DNA from: JANNVK01 sp031430435
GTDB lineage: Bacteria; Acidobacteriota; Blastocatellia; Pyrinomonadales; Pyrinomonadaceae
Direction of reading: 5' to 3'
Assembly: GCA_031430435.1 (NCBI GenBank)
Contig: JANPBM010000099.1
Span: 1-64,000 of the forward strand
Length of the DNA stretch: 64,000 bases
Shown: in pieces, positions 26,267 to 34,292 of the stretch
Position numbering within the stretch: position 1 is the first letter of the stretch
How the letters are laid out: every line of letters begins with the position of its first letter
Notes under the pieces: model-generated
What the model saw: only the letters and a program-made list of their open reading frames with translations
Databases searched by the model: none
What the model was told of the DNA's origin: nothing
Translations under genes and position numbers: made by a program

Positions 26267-27172
26267 TTACTGTTCCGCCTGTTTTTTTGCTTGCACAATA
26301 TAAGAACGATAGGTCGGAACGTCGTTACTTGCAGGGAAAAGTTTAATAAATTCTTCGTAAACGGCGATTGCTTCCTTGAATTTATTCATTTTCTCGAAAA
26401 TACTGCCGAGAATTTCATAAAATGTCGGCTCACTTCCCGAAAGTTGTGAAATCGCCAGTTTCATTTCGTCGGCGGCAAGCTGATAAGTTTCAATTTCAAG
26501 GTCGAAATCGCCGTTGCTTTTATAACGTTCGGCTTTTTCTTTGTAAAGCAATGCCAAACCTGTGTGAGCTTCGGGTTGGAAAGTTTTTCCTTCTTTGATT
26601 GCGCGTTTGAATGAGGCGATTGCTTTCGCTTCTTGGTCGTCATTTTTGTAAATTCTGCCTTCAACCGCCGATGCTTCCGCATAAACCGGACGCAATTTGC
26701 GGGCGTTCGCAATCGCTTTCAACGCACCTTCGGCATCTTCCAAACTGCTTAAAACTCTCGCCATTCCGACAAAGGCTTCGGCGTATTTCGGACGAAGTTT
26801 GATTGCTTTTTCGTAAAGTTCGACGGCTTTTTCTTTATCGGTTTCGGCTTCGGCTTTTTGGAAAGCAAGTTCGGCTTCATCGGTTGTTTTAACGAGAGGA
26901 ATTTTTACTTCGCCGGTTTGCGCGGCAGTCAGGGTTTGCGAAATTTCTTTGAAACCGTTCGCCCGCAGACGCAGTTTACGCACGCCCGAAGCAACCGGTT
27001 TAATACTTAATTTTCCGTTTGCATCGGTTATTCCGCGTTTTACGTCGTCAATCCAAACTATTGCGTTCGGCTGAGTTACAACCGTTATCGAACGATATGT
27101 CGCGGCTTTTTGGGCAAAAACTGAAAGTGCGAAACTTGTAATTAAAATCGAGTAAATAATTATTTTTTTCAT
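26267..27172 (-). CDS. Secreted PEGA-domain and TPR protein
   Basis: 301 aa. Signal peptide MKKIIIYSILITSFALSVFAQ, likely cleaved after Ala20. Residues about 26-90 form a PEGA-like beta domain (YRSITVVTQPNAIVWIDDVK, GVRKLRLRANGFKEI). TPR units then fill residues about 98-300 (KAVELYEKAIKLRPKYAEAF, GALKAIANARKLRPVYAEA, EAIAVYEEFIKLFPASND). The PEGA module is often a surface or cell-wall protein domain; TPRs mediate protein contacts. It is probably periplasmic. It converges with argB and is not evidently in an operon. No specific partner can be named. Confidence 0.88.
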   Translation of the reverse strand: MKKIIIYSILITSFALSVFAQKAATYRSITVVTQPNAIVWIDDVKRGITDANGKLSIKPVASGVRKLRLRANGFKEISQTLTAAQTGEVKIPLVKTTDEAELAFQKAEAETDKEKAVELYEKAIKLRPKYAEAFVGMARVLSSLEDAEGALKAIANARKLRPVYAEASAVEGRIYKNDDQEAKAIASFKRAIKEGKTFQPEAHTGLALLYKEKAERYKSNGDFDLEIETYQLAADEMKLAISQLSGSEPTFYEILGSIFEKMNKFKEAIAVYEEFIKLFPASNDVPTYRSYIVQAKKQAEQ

Positions 27173-27262
27173 AAATTTAACCTCACGCTTTTTGATGAAA
27201 GATTCAAGTTAATCGGTTGCAAAACTAATCGTAAAAATTGACGAATTGCTTATCGCATCATT

Positions 27263-28510
27263 TTATCCCAAGTTTGAAAGTTTTTCTTTCGGCAAAATTC
27301 CACCCGCGTCATCATCGTCAATTTTACTGTGAAATGCGTCTTCGTTTGAAAATGCAAGTTTGATAAACGGCGGAGCGATTAAGGTTGTGGCGATTGCCAT
27401 AAACAAAACCGCCGCGAAAAACGGCGAACTGATAACACCCAAACTCAAACCGATTTGAGCAACCACAATTCCGACTTCGCCGCGCGGAACCATTCCAACG
27501 CCAATCTGCGCCGATCTTCGCCAGCCAACACCGTAGGAACCGATTCCGCAACCTATAAGTTTTGTGATTACCGCAAAAAACGTCAAAATAATTGCCAGCC
27601 ACACCGTCGAAATTTCTTTGAAAACTTGTAAATCAAGCTGCATTCCGATATTTACAAGGAAAAACGGTACGAGAAATTCCATCACACCGCTTGTTTGTTT
27701 GTGCATCGAAGAATTATTTTCGCTTGCCTCAGCCAACGCCATTCCCGCCAAAAAGGCGCCTATAATCGCCGCCACGCCGATAAACGCCGCGAGATACGAA
27801 AGTCCCAAACACAGCACTAAACCCGCGATATAAAGCGGTTCGCCAACTTTCAAACGCTCGATTTTCGGAGCAATTTTCGTAATCAGTTTCGCTCCGATTG
27901 TCGCCACGAATATCGTAAAAATGATCGATAATCCGGAAGTTTTTATCAGTTCAAAATAATCAACACTGCCTTTGCTCAAACTTGACACAACCGACAAAAT
28001 CAACAAACCCAAAATGTCGTCAATCACCGCCGCGCCAAGAATTATTCTCGCCGTCGGTGCGTCTAATAAACCCAGATTCGACAAAACTCGCGCCGTAATT
28101 CCGACCGACGTGGCGACCAACGCCGCACCGACGAACATTGCTTCAATCCTTGACCCGTTCCATGCGTACGCAATCGCATAACCTGCAATAAACGGAACAA
28201 TTACGCCGGCAACCGCGACCACAAAAGCACGTTTGCCAACCCGTAAAATGGCACTCGGTTTTGTTTCTAATCCGACCGTAAACAGTAAAAAAATAACGCC
28301 GATTTCCGCCAAAGTTGAAATTATTTCGTTCGGTTTGACTAACGCCAAAACACTCGGACCAATCAAAATTCCGGCTAAAATTTCACCGACTACGGCAGGT
28401 TGATTCAAACGCTCGAAAATTTCCGCCAAAAGTTTGGCAAATATCAGCATTATCACCAAACTTAATAAAATTTCCGGCGTATTTCCGACCGATGCAAGCA
28501 ATATTGTCAT
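27263..28510 (-). CDS. CPA2-family cation:proton antiporter
   Basis: 415 aa with about 12-13 membrane segments. The N-terminus (ILLSLVIMLIFAKLLAEIFERL, then NQPAVVGEILAGILIGPSVL) is the start of the Na+/H+ exchanger (PF00999) fold. FTVGLETKPSAILRVGKRA is typical of the CPA2 (KefB/NapA) branch and ILGAAVIDDILGLLIL carries the conserved pair of aspartates of the ion site. The C-terminus is a short charged tail, without a RCK (TrkA-N) domain as in KefB. It should exchange Na+ or K+ for H+ across the inner membrane. The gene is not closely coupled to its neighbours. Confidence 0.93.
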   Translation of the reverse strand: MTILLASVGNTPEILLSLVIMLIFAKLLAEIFERLNQPAVVGEILAGILIGPSVLALVKPNEIISTLAEIGVIFLLFTVGLETKPSAILRVGKRAFVVAVAGVIVPFIAGYAIAYAWNGSRIEAMFVGAALVATSVGITARVLSNLGLLDAPTARIILGAAVIDDILGLLILSVVSSLSKGSVDYFELIKTSGLSIIFTIFVATIGAKLITKIAPKIERLKVGEPLYIAGLVLCLGLSYLAAFIGVAAIIGAFLAGMALAEASENNSSMHKQTSGVMEFLVPFFLVNIGMQLDLQVFKEISTVWLAIILTFFAVITKLIGCGIGSYGVGWRRSAQIGVGMVPRGEVGIVVAQIGLSLGVISSPFFAAVLFMAIATTLIAPPFIKLAFSNEDAFHSKIDDDDAGGILPKEKLSNLG

Positions 28511-28528
28511 AAAAATCCGGTTAATTAT

Positions 28529-28897
28529 TCACACTGTTTGAGTTATCAGAACTTCATTTGTTTTATAGTTAATGTAAAGTTCTTTATCTTCTAAAAGTGC
28601 TGTTCCCAAAAGAAAATCTTCACCTTCGTTGATTAGAAATTCTATGTTCGATAATTTTTTGTTGCACCAAAAAACATCAACTTTTCCTACTTCTAAAATT
28701 TCTGTATGGTTCCCGATTCCATAAATAAAAGTTGATGTTACAGCTCGAAGATTCAGTTCCTCCATCGCACTTCTCGGCAAACAGAGATGTCCGTCAAATC
28801 CTGTATCGATTAAAAATTAGACTTTTGTTCCGTTTTCAAACTCAGTAAAAACACAGGCTTCATGTCTTTCGTTTACGCTACCTCTTTCTTCGCCCAT
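28529..28897 (-). pseudogene. Retropepsin-like (clan AA) aspartic protease gene split by one in-frame TAA
   Basis: From an ATG at 28897, with GGAGG just upstream on the minus strand, the frame codes MGEERGSVNERHEACVFTEF, ENGTKV, then TAA (28817-28819), then without a frame change FLIDTGFDGHLCLPRSAMEE up to the stop at 28529. LIDTGFDGHLCLP is the catalytic Asp-Thr-Gly loop of clan AA proteases, and GEDFLLGTALLEDKEL is the usual GxxLL end. The stop codon is immediately before the active-site strand, so no functional protease would be made unless the stop is read through or is a sequencing error. The upstream small gene (28878-29129) overlaps it by 20 bp, a common pairing. Confidence 0.8.
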
Positions 28898-29129
28898 GAA
28901 ATCCTCCGATTTTGTATGCGGCTTCAAAACCGATTTTTGCCAAAAAAAGTTTTTTTTCAGGCAATTTCTCATTACCTTTGTGAATAGCTTCTCCGCCTGT
29001 TTTTCCAATAAAGTATTGACCTGTTTCAAAATCAATTGTTACAAATTCTCCGTTATGTTCCGGTTCTAAAATGTTTTTCAGATGTTCGTCATAGTAATTT
29101 TTACCTAAAACAGCTACTTGATTTTCCAC
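28878..29129 (-). CDS. Small protein paired with the aspartic-protease gene
   Basis: 83 aa, GTG start at 29129 with AAGGAG (29141-29146) upstream on the minus strand. Charged, mixed alpha/beta; TIDFETGQYFIGKTGGEAIHK and PEKKLFLAKIGFEAAYKIGG are its most regular parts. I do not recognise a named family by sequence. Small proteins of this shape often precede clan-AA aspartic protease-like genes and are suspected antitoxin-like or substrate partners, but that is general knowledge of such pairs, not shown here. Overlap with the downstream gene suggests translational coupling. Confidence 0.7.
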   Translation of the reverse strand: MENQVAVLGKNYYDEHLKNILEPEHNGEFVTIDFETGQYFIGKTGGEAIHKGNEKLPEKKLFLAKIGFEAAYKIGGFHGRRKR

Positions 29130-29221
29130 TTTAACACACTCCTTTTCTTCAAAATATTATCAATTATTGGTTTGAGATTGCTTTCCGGCTAACCAACAAT
29201 CATAAATTGATTTTACCGGTT

Positions 29222-29250
29222 TTGCGTTTTTTCCGCCTAGTCGTTATAAT
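29222..29250 (+). promoter_or_regulatory. Promoter of the CAT-anticodon tRNA gene
   Basis: TTGCGT (29222-29227), 17-bp spacer, TATAAT (29245-29250). The tRNA begins 12 bp later, so the primary transcript would carry only a few extra 5' bases. The stretch CGTTATAATCAAAC also appears before the pterin dehydratase gene (16016-16029). Confidence 0.75.
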
Positions 29251-29261
29251 CAAACGTTCGC

Positions 29262-29338
29262 GGCAGGGTAGCTCAGATGGTTAGAGCGTTGGATTCATAA
29301 CCCAAAGGTCGCGGGTTCGATCCCCGCCCTCGCCACCA
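29262..29338 (+). tRNA. tRNA with anticodon CAT (Met, or Ile if lysidine-modified)
   Basis: 77 bases including an encoded CCA. Parts: acceptor GGCAGGG / CCTCGCC, D-arm GCTC...GAGC, anticodon loop TTCATAA (anticodon CAT), T-arm GCGGG-TTCGATC-CCCGC. Two stem positions are A-C mismatches: the fourth acceptor pair and the loop-proximal anticodon-stem pair. It lacks the initiator feature of a mismatched first pair, so it is either elongator tRNA-Met or tRNA-Ile2, which shares this anticodon; the sequence alone does not separate them. Confidence 0.92.
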
Positions 29339-29368
29339 TAACTTTCAAATAAGTTTTCAGGAAGAGCA

Positions 29369-29716
29369 TTACTGCTTTTCTCTTCGGTCATAGTGTTCTT
29401 TGCGATGACAGTTTGCACATAAAACTCTGCATTTTTCTATCTCGGATTTTAAGGCTTTCCAACTCATAAAATCATTAATTCTTCCTATCGAAAACTTTTT
29501 TTCTTTTGGATTAATATGGTGAAAATCCAAACAAGCAGGATGATTTTCTTCACAGTATTCGCACTTTAAAGTCTGCTTATATTCTTTTAACCAATTTTTT
29601 ATTTTTTTGTCTCTGTTTCTAACATAACCAATATGTTTTGTCTTATTTTTTTTATACCATTCACGCATATATTCACGTTGGTATTCTCGTCTTTTCTCTT
29701 CATCTTTATACGGCAT
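29369..29716 (-). CDS. Small HNH endonuclease
   Basis: 115 aa. The N-terminal half is highly basic (KEEKRREYQREYMREWYKKN-like). The HNH core reads CEYCEENHPACLDFHHINP and CRVLCANCHRKEHYDRR: the HH catalytic pair and CxxC...CxxCH zinc ligands are all present. The family nicks or cuts DNA. It lies 31 bp downstream of the tRNA on the opposite strand in an AT-rich patch that also holds the split protease gene. It may be a leftover of a mobile element beside a tRNA, but no integrase or repeat supports that. Confidence 0.9.
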   Translation of the reverse strand: MPYKDEEKRREYQREYMREWYKKNKTKHIGYVRNRDKKIKNWLKEYKQTLKCEYCEENHPACLDFHHINPKEKKFSIGRINDFMSWKALKSEIEKCRVLCANCHRKEHYDRREKQ

Positions 29717-29810
29717 TTTTCAAGTTTACAAAACAAGGCTTCATAAATCAATATAAAATATAAAACCCTTTAAACTTTTGTTTTCTGCAAAAAACCTGTA
29801 TTTTATTGAT

Positions 29811-31082
29811 ATGAAAAGAGTTCTGCCCGGCTTATTTTTTATTTTTTTACACTTATCAATTATGAACGCACAGTCGCCGAAGGAATTTGCCGAAATTTGG
29901 ACAAAATCGCACGTTACCGGTATTTTACCGTCGAATACACGACACAAAGATTTGCTTGTTTATCTGGGAAAACTCAAAAAACTCGGCATAAAAGTCAGCG
30001 AAGTCGGGAAATCTTACGGCGGACGCGAGATTTTTCAAGCTGAATGGGGAAAAGGTCAGTTGAAGATTTTTATGTGGTCGCAGATGCACGGCGATGAACC
30101 GACGGCGACACCCGCGTTGATTGATTTGCTGGCGTTTTTGCAAACTTCAAGACTCGCGTGGGTAAAAAAATTGTCGCAAACTATTACGATTCACGCGGTT
30201 CCGATGCTCAACCCCGACGGCACGGAACTTTTTCAGCGTCGAAATTTGCAGTTTATCGACATTAACCGCGATGCTCGCCGATTGGAAACGCCCGAAGGTC
30301 AGTTATTGAAAAAACTGTGCGACGACTGGAAGCCGAATTTGGGATTTAACTTGCATAATCAAAACAGTTTAACGACTGTCGGCAGCACAAAAAAACAAGC
30401 GACAATTTCGCTCCTCGCGGTTTCGGGCGACAAAGAAGGCAAATCTAACGATGGTCATTTATTAACCCGCAGACTTTGTTCGGTGATGGTTAAATCGTTG
30501 GAAACATTCATCAAAGGAAACATCGGACGTTATGACGACGAATATAACGAACGAGCTTTCGGCGACAATATTTCGGCGTGGGGAACGCCCGTAATTTTGG
30601 TCGAAACAGGTGCGATGCACGGAAAAAGCGAGATGTTTTTGGTCAAACTGAATTTTGTCGCATATCTTTCGGCGTTGCAATCGATTGTTGACGGCACCGA
30701 AAAACAAACTTCGATGAGCGTTTACGACAATCTTCCGTTTAATTCGACGGGCGATATTTACAATTTTATTTTTCGCAAAGCCACGATTGTCGGCGACAAA
30801 GGCGAGCCGTATTCGGCTGATGTCGGCGTAAATTCCGAACGGCGGCGAGCAAACGAATATCCACCTGCATTCGTACAGGAAATCGGCGATTTATCGGTTT
30901 ACGCGGGTTTAGAAGAATTTGACGTAAAAGATTATTATCTTGTTCCGAAAGGCGATTTTCTGCACATCGGTTCAAACGCGGAGTTTTCTTTTTACAAAAA
31001 ATCAAGCGTCAAAGATTTGAAAAAACTGCCCGAACCGGACGCGATTTTCTTAAACGGCAAGTGGAAAAAACCTTTGCCGTAA
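29811..31082 (+). CDS. Secreted M14-family zinc carboxypeptidase
   Basis: 423 aa from the ATG at 29811 (MKRVLPGLFFIFLHLSIMNAQ), which starts a signal peptide likely cut after Ala20. M14 landmarks: MWSQMHGDEPTATPALIDLL with the HGDE zinc pair, RRNLQFIDINRDARRL (substrate-binding NR), GFNLHNQNSLTT with the third zinc His, and VILVETGAMHGKSEMF with the catalytic Glu. The C-terminal third has no clear domain. It cleaves C-terminal or peptidoglycan-type amide bonds outside the cytoplasm, by family. It stands alone between the HNH gene and a convergent small membrane protein. Confidence 0.9.
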   Translation: MKRVLPGLFFIFLHLSIMNAQSPKEFAEIWTKSHVTGILPSNTRHKDLLVYLGKLKKLGIKVSEVGKSYGGREIFQAEWGKGQLKIFMWSQMHGDEPTATPALIDLLAFLQTSRLAWVKKLSQTITIHAVPMLNPDGTELFQRRNLQFIDINRDARRLETPEGQLLKKLCDDWKPNLGFNLHNQNSLTTVGSTKKQATISLLAVSGDKEGKSNDGHLLTRRLCSVMVKSLETFIKGNIGRYDDEYNERAFGDNISAWGTPVILVETGAMHGKSEMFLVKLNFVAYLSALQSIVDGTEKQTSMSVYDNLPFNSTGDIYNFIFRKATIVGDKGEPYSADVGVNSERRRANEYPPAFVQEIGDLSVYAGLEEFDVKDYYLVPKGDFLHIGSNAEFSFYKKSSVKDLKKLPEPDAIFLNGKWKKPLP

Positions 31083-31090
31083 ACCGGTTT

Positions 31091-31384
31091 TTAGTTAAGC
31101 GGAACTGCTTTTTCGACGCAAGCGGACGAACAATAAAATGTTTGTTTTCTTAAATTTAAGGCGTTTGATTGCGGAATCCATTTGCCGCATTTGGCACATC
31201 GCACCAACGCTTCGTTTTCAACTTTTTCGCGTTTCGGAATTTGTTTTTCTATCGGTTGATTCGCTTGTTTAATTTGCTTGAACATTCGCCAAATTTGCAA
31301 TGCCGCTTTGATTTGCGGACGAAAACGCAACGCGATTAAGCCGACTGCCAAGATCAATAAAACCAGTAAAATCAACCACTTCAT
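31091..31384 (-). CDS. Small membrane-anchored zinc-ribbon protein (PP0621-like)
   Basis: 97 aa. An N-terminal transmembrane segment (LILLVLLILAVGLIALRF) is followed by a basic linker and a C-terminal metal site RCAKCGKWIPQSNALNLRK with FYCSSACVEKA (CxxC...CxxxC). This layout is that of the PP0621 family of small inner-membrane proteins with a zinc ribbon; the function of the family is unknown. The start overlaps the stop of the upstream TPR gene (ATGA), so the two are co-translated. Confidence 0.85.
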   Translation of the reverse strand: MKWLILLVLLILAVGLIALRFRPQIKAALQIWRMFKQIKQANQPIEKQIPKREKVENEALVRCAKCGKWIPQSNALNLRKQTFYCSSACVEKAVPLN

Positions 31385-32103
31385 TTATTTTTAAGTTGCG
31401 ACATCTGCGTTTGTAAATCGTTAAGACTGCCGTTGTTCGGGTTTATTTCCTTCAATTTTGCGAGCGAATCTTCGGCTTCTTTCAATTTATTTTGCAACAA
31501 ATTTACTTGTGCGATTGTCTGCCAAGTCTTCTCGTGTTTCGGGTTTAATTGCAAAGATTTTTGTAATTCCGACATCGCTTTTTCTGTGTTCGACGGAGTT
31601 TCAAGCAAATAGGTTGTCGCTAAATCTGTTTGAATTTCGACATCTTTCGGGCTTAACGTCAATGCTTTTTGATAAAATTCGCGTGATTCGGCAAGATTTG
31701 CGTTGTCGTTTTTCGATTGCCCGATGTCGAAAAGAACGTTTCCAAGCGTTCGCGTAACTTCGATATTTTTTTCGTCTTTTGCATAAACGCGACGCAAAAG
31801 CCGCAACACATCAGGCAATAAATTCACGTCTTGCTTTGTGTTTGCATACGCATACAGAGCAAACGCAAGTTTTTTTTGAAACTCCGAATTGTCGGGATTT
31901 TTGTCGGCTTCGGCAATTCTGGCTTGAATTTCATCGCCCGACAAAGTTTTTTCCGAATCGTCTTTTTGATTCTTTTGCAAACTTGCAATTTCGCTCCGCA
32001 AATCATTTAACTCTTTGCGATTAAAAGAATTAGCGACAAAAAAACCGCCGACAAAACTTGCGATTGCAATGATAATTGTAATAATAATCGAGACTTTTTT
32101 CAT
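31381..32103 (-). CDS. Membrane-anchored TPR protein
   Basis: 240 aa from the ATG at 32103; the longer open frame is not preferred because only 32103 leaves a normal N-terminus (MKKVSIIITIIIAIASFVGG). That is a single N-terminal anchor. A short coiled stretch (ELNDLRSEIASLQKNQK) leads to TPR units (DNANLAESREFYQKALTLSP, EKAMSELQKSLQLNPKHE, LKEAEDSLAKLKEINPNN). It resembles the periplasmic TPR protein of the CcmH/NrfG or BamD-like type in layout but has no decisive motif. It is divergent from an acetyltransferase gene with 29 bp between starts. Confidence 0.85.
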   Translation of the reverse strand: MKKVSIIITIIIAIASFVGGFFVANSFNRKELNDLRSEIASLQKNQKDDSEKTLSGDEIQARIAEADKNPDNSEFQKKLAFALYAYANTKQDVNLLPDVLRLLRRVYAKDEKNIEVTRTLGNVLFDIGQSKNDNANLAESREFYQKALTLSPKDVEIQTDLATTYLLETPSNTEKAMSELQKSLQLNPKHEKTWQTIAQVNLLQNKLKEAEDSLAKLKEINPNNGSLNDLQTQMSQLKNK

Positions 32104-32132
32104 TCGTGCATCAAATGTATTAAACTGACAAA

Positions 32133-32597
32133 ATGAACTCAACTTGTATTATCGCATCGGACGTAATATTGGGCAATGATGTAAAAATCTATAATTTTGT
32201 AAATCTTTACGGTTGCGAAATCGGCGACGGGACGAAAATCGGAACGTTTGTGGAAATTCAAAAAGGCGCCAAAATCGGTAAAAACTGCAAGATTTCGAGC
32301 CATTCGTTTATTTGCGAAGGCGTAGAAATCGACGACAATGTTTTCATCGGACACGGCGTGATGTTTATCAACGATCGTTTTCCGCGCGCGACCAACGACG
32401 ACGGTTCGATGCAAACCGAAGAAGATTGGAAGTTGGAAACGACGCACATTAAAAAGGGCGCTTCGATCGGCTCGAACGCCACCATTTTATGCGGCGTAAC
32501 AATCGGCGAAAAAGCCGTTATCGGAGCAGGCGCAGTGGTTACGAAAGATGTGCCGAACGGCGGAATCGCTTACGGTAATCCGGCGATTTTGCGGTAA
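32133..32597 (+). CDS. Hexapeptide acyltransferase (WbpD-like short form)
   Basis: 154 aa. Left-handed beta-helix repeats throughout (IGDGTKIGTFVEIQKGAKIG, CEGVEIDDNVFIGHGVMFIN), then the insert NDRFPRATNDDGSMQTEED, then HIKKGASIGSNATILCGVTI, GEKAVIGAGAVVTKDVPNG and the GNPA end. The family uses acetyl-CoA to acetylate an amino or hydroxyl group of a sugar. The sequence is close in pattern to WbpD/WlbB-type enzymes, like the gene at 13595-14179, yet it is isolated from any sugar operon here. No C-terminal domain is present. Substrate unknown. Confidence 0.87.
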   Translation: MNSTCIIASDVILGNDVKIYNFVNLYGCEIGDGTKIGTFVEIQKGAKIGKNCKISSHSFICEGVEIDDNVFIGHGVMFINDRFPRATNDDGSMQTEEDWKLETTHIKKGASIGSNATILCGVTIGEKAVIGAGAVVTKDVPNGGIAYGNPAILR

Positions 32598-32677
32598 ATT
32601 ACAAGACAATAATTTCGACCGAATCGCAAATCAAATCGACGTTTGTTCAAAATTCGATCCGACTCAGAGTGAGTTTT

Positions 32678-34165
32678 TTACTTGTTACAAATCAATTCCG
32701 CCGCCATTTTGCCGGATAATAAAACCAACGGCATTCCGCCGCCGGGATGCGTAACGCCGCCGACGAAATATAAATTTTCGACATCGGTTGCCTTGTTCGG
32801 CACGCGCATAAACGCCGAGAAAATTCCGTTTGATGAAATGCCGTAAATCGAACCTTTGTTTGCCCGATATTTGCTTTCAAAATCTGCGGGCGTAATAATT
32901 TTTTCAAACTCGATTGAACTTTCTAAACCTTCTAAACCACACTTTTCCAACATTTTAACGATTAAATCTCGATATGGTTTTGCTTTGATTTGCCAATCGA
33001 CTTTCGCGTTTGTATAAGGCGCGTTGATTAAAATAAACAGGTTTTCACAATTTTCGGGCGCTTGCGTTGCGTCCGTGCGTGAAGTCGCGCAAACATAAAT
33101 TGTCGGATTATCAGCCGGCGTTTTATGTTTGAAAATCGCCTCGAATTCGGCTTTGTAATCGTCGGAAAAAAAGATATTATGATGCGAAAGTCGATTAAAT
33201 TTTTTGCGTACGCCGAGCAAAATGACGAATCCGCTGCACGAAGGTTCACGTTTTTGATAACGCTTTTTCGGCAACAAATTTCGATAAGTTTCGATTGCGT
33301 CCGCGTTTGAAATCACAAAATCGGCGCGTAAAATTTCACCGTTTTTCTGCAACACACCGACTGCTTTTCCTGCTTCGACAATAATTTTTTCAACCTCGCA
33401 ATTCAGTCTCAATTTCACGCCGAGTTCTTCGGCGAGTTTTGCTAAAGCCTTGGGAATATTGTAAATACCGCCACGCACCGCCCACGCTCCAAGCCCGAAT
33501 TCAACGTATGGAATTAACGCGAACGTTGCCGGAATTTTGTAAGGCGAACTGCCGTTGTAAGTGGCGAAGCGGTTGAAAAGTTGTTGTAATTTCGGCGATT
33601 TGAAATAATGATTGTTGTGTTTGGCAAGCGTGTTGAGCGTCGAAATTTTGAGCAAATCGGGCAAATAGCTAGGACGCAAAAGTTTCGGCAAATCATTCAG
33701 ACTTTTGGCAAGAAATGTTCGTTCGGAAATTTCGTATTTTTGTTTGGAATCGGCAAGAAATTTGCGAAAACCCGACACATCTTGCGGCTCGATTTCGGCA
33801 ATTTCGGCTTCGGTTTTTTGCAAATCTTGCGAGGCGTTGAAAATCGTGCCGTCCGACCATTGATAACGGCAAATTGTTTCCAGCGGAACAATGTCCAAAT
33901 AATCTTCGATTCGTTTTCCGCAAAACTCAAACAGTTCGTCGAAAATATGTTTCATCGTTACCAGACTGGCACCCGTGTCAAACTTGTAACCATTTGATTC
34001 GACAAGGTTTACCTTTCCGCCAAGCGTTTCATTTTTCTCTAAAACCGTCACGCTGAAACCGCTTTTCGCCAGCCGACAAGCTGCCGCAAGTCCGCCCAAA
34101 CCCGCACCGACAATGACGGCGGAATTAGGATTACGGGCGGCGGAATTTTTATTTGCAAATGTCAT
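32678..34165 (-). CDS. crtI: CrtI-family phytoene desaturase/FAD oxidoreductase
   Basis: 495 aa. The FAD/NAD-binding loop is VGAGLGGLAAACRLAKSGF, with the ribose Glu in VTVLEKNETLGGK and the family LVESNGYKFDTGASLVTM. The C-terminal motif YFVGGVTHPGGGMPLVLLSG is the CrtI/carotenoid-dehydrogenase signature. Such enzymes desaturate or isomerise acyclic carotenoids; CrtI, CrtD and CrtN are not separable by this reading. No phytoene synthase gene is nearby. It is divergent from the truncated mfd gene, whose start is 127 bp away. Confidence 0.9.
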   Translation of the reverse strand: MTFANKNSAARNPNSAVIVGAGLGGLAAACRLAKSGFSVTVLEKNETLGGKVNLVESNGYKFDTGASLVTMKHIFDELFEFCGKRIEDYLDIVPLETICRYQWSDGTIFNASQDLQKTEAEIAEIEPQDVSGFRKFLADSKQKYEISERTFLAKSLNDLPKLLRPSYLPDLLKISTLNTLAKHNNHYFKSPKLQQLFNRFATYNGSSPYKIPATFALIPYVEFGLGAWAVRGGIYNIPKALAKLAEELGVKLRLNCEVEKIIVEAGKAVGVLQKNGEILRADFVISNADAIETYRNLLPKKRYQKREPSCSGFVILLGVRKKFNRLSHHNIFFSDDYKAEFEAIFKHKTPADNPTIYVCATSRTDATQAPENCENLFILINAPYTNAKVDWQIKAKPYRDLIVKMLEKCGLEGLESSIEFEKIITPADFESKYRANKGSIYGISSNGIFSAFMRVPNKATDVENLYFVGGVTHPGGGMPLVLLSGKMAAELICNK

Positions 34166-34292
34166 CGGATTAACAACCGACTTTTGATATTCGGTAAAAT
34201 TCTCACTTTTCTTAACGTTCGTTGTGGCAAAAAATTCTTAAATGACATAAATTTTATATTCGGTCATTCAAAATTGTAACCGGAAATTTGCC

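Noticed and set aside
28817..29035. 72-residue minus-strand frame as an independent gene
   Set aside because: Its end is the N-terminus of the split aspartic-protease gene, and the rest overlaps the 83-residue gene in another frame.
29369..29716. Integrated element bounded by the tRNA
   Set aside because: No integrase, no second tRNA fragment and no direct repeat is visible, so no mobile element is called.
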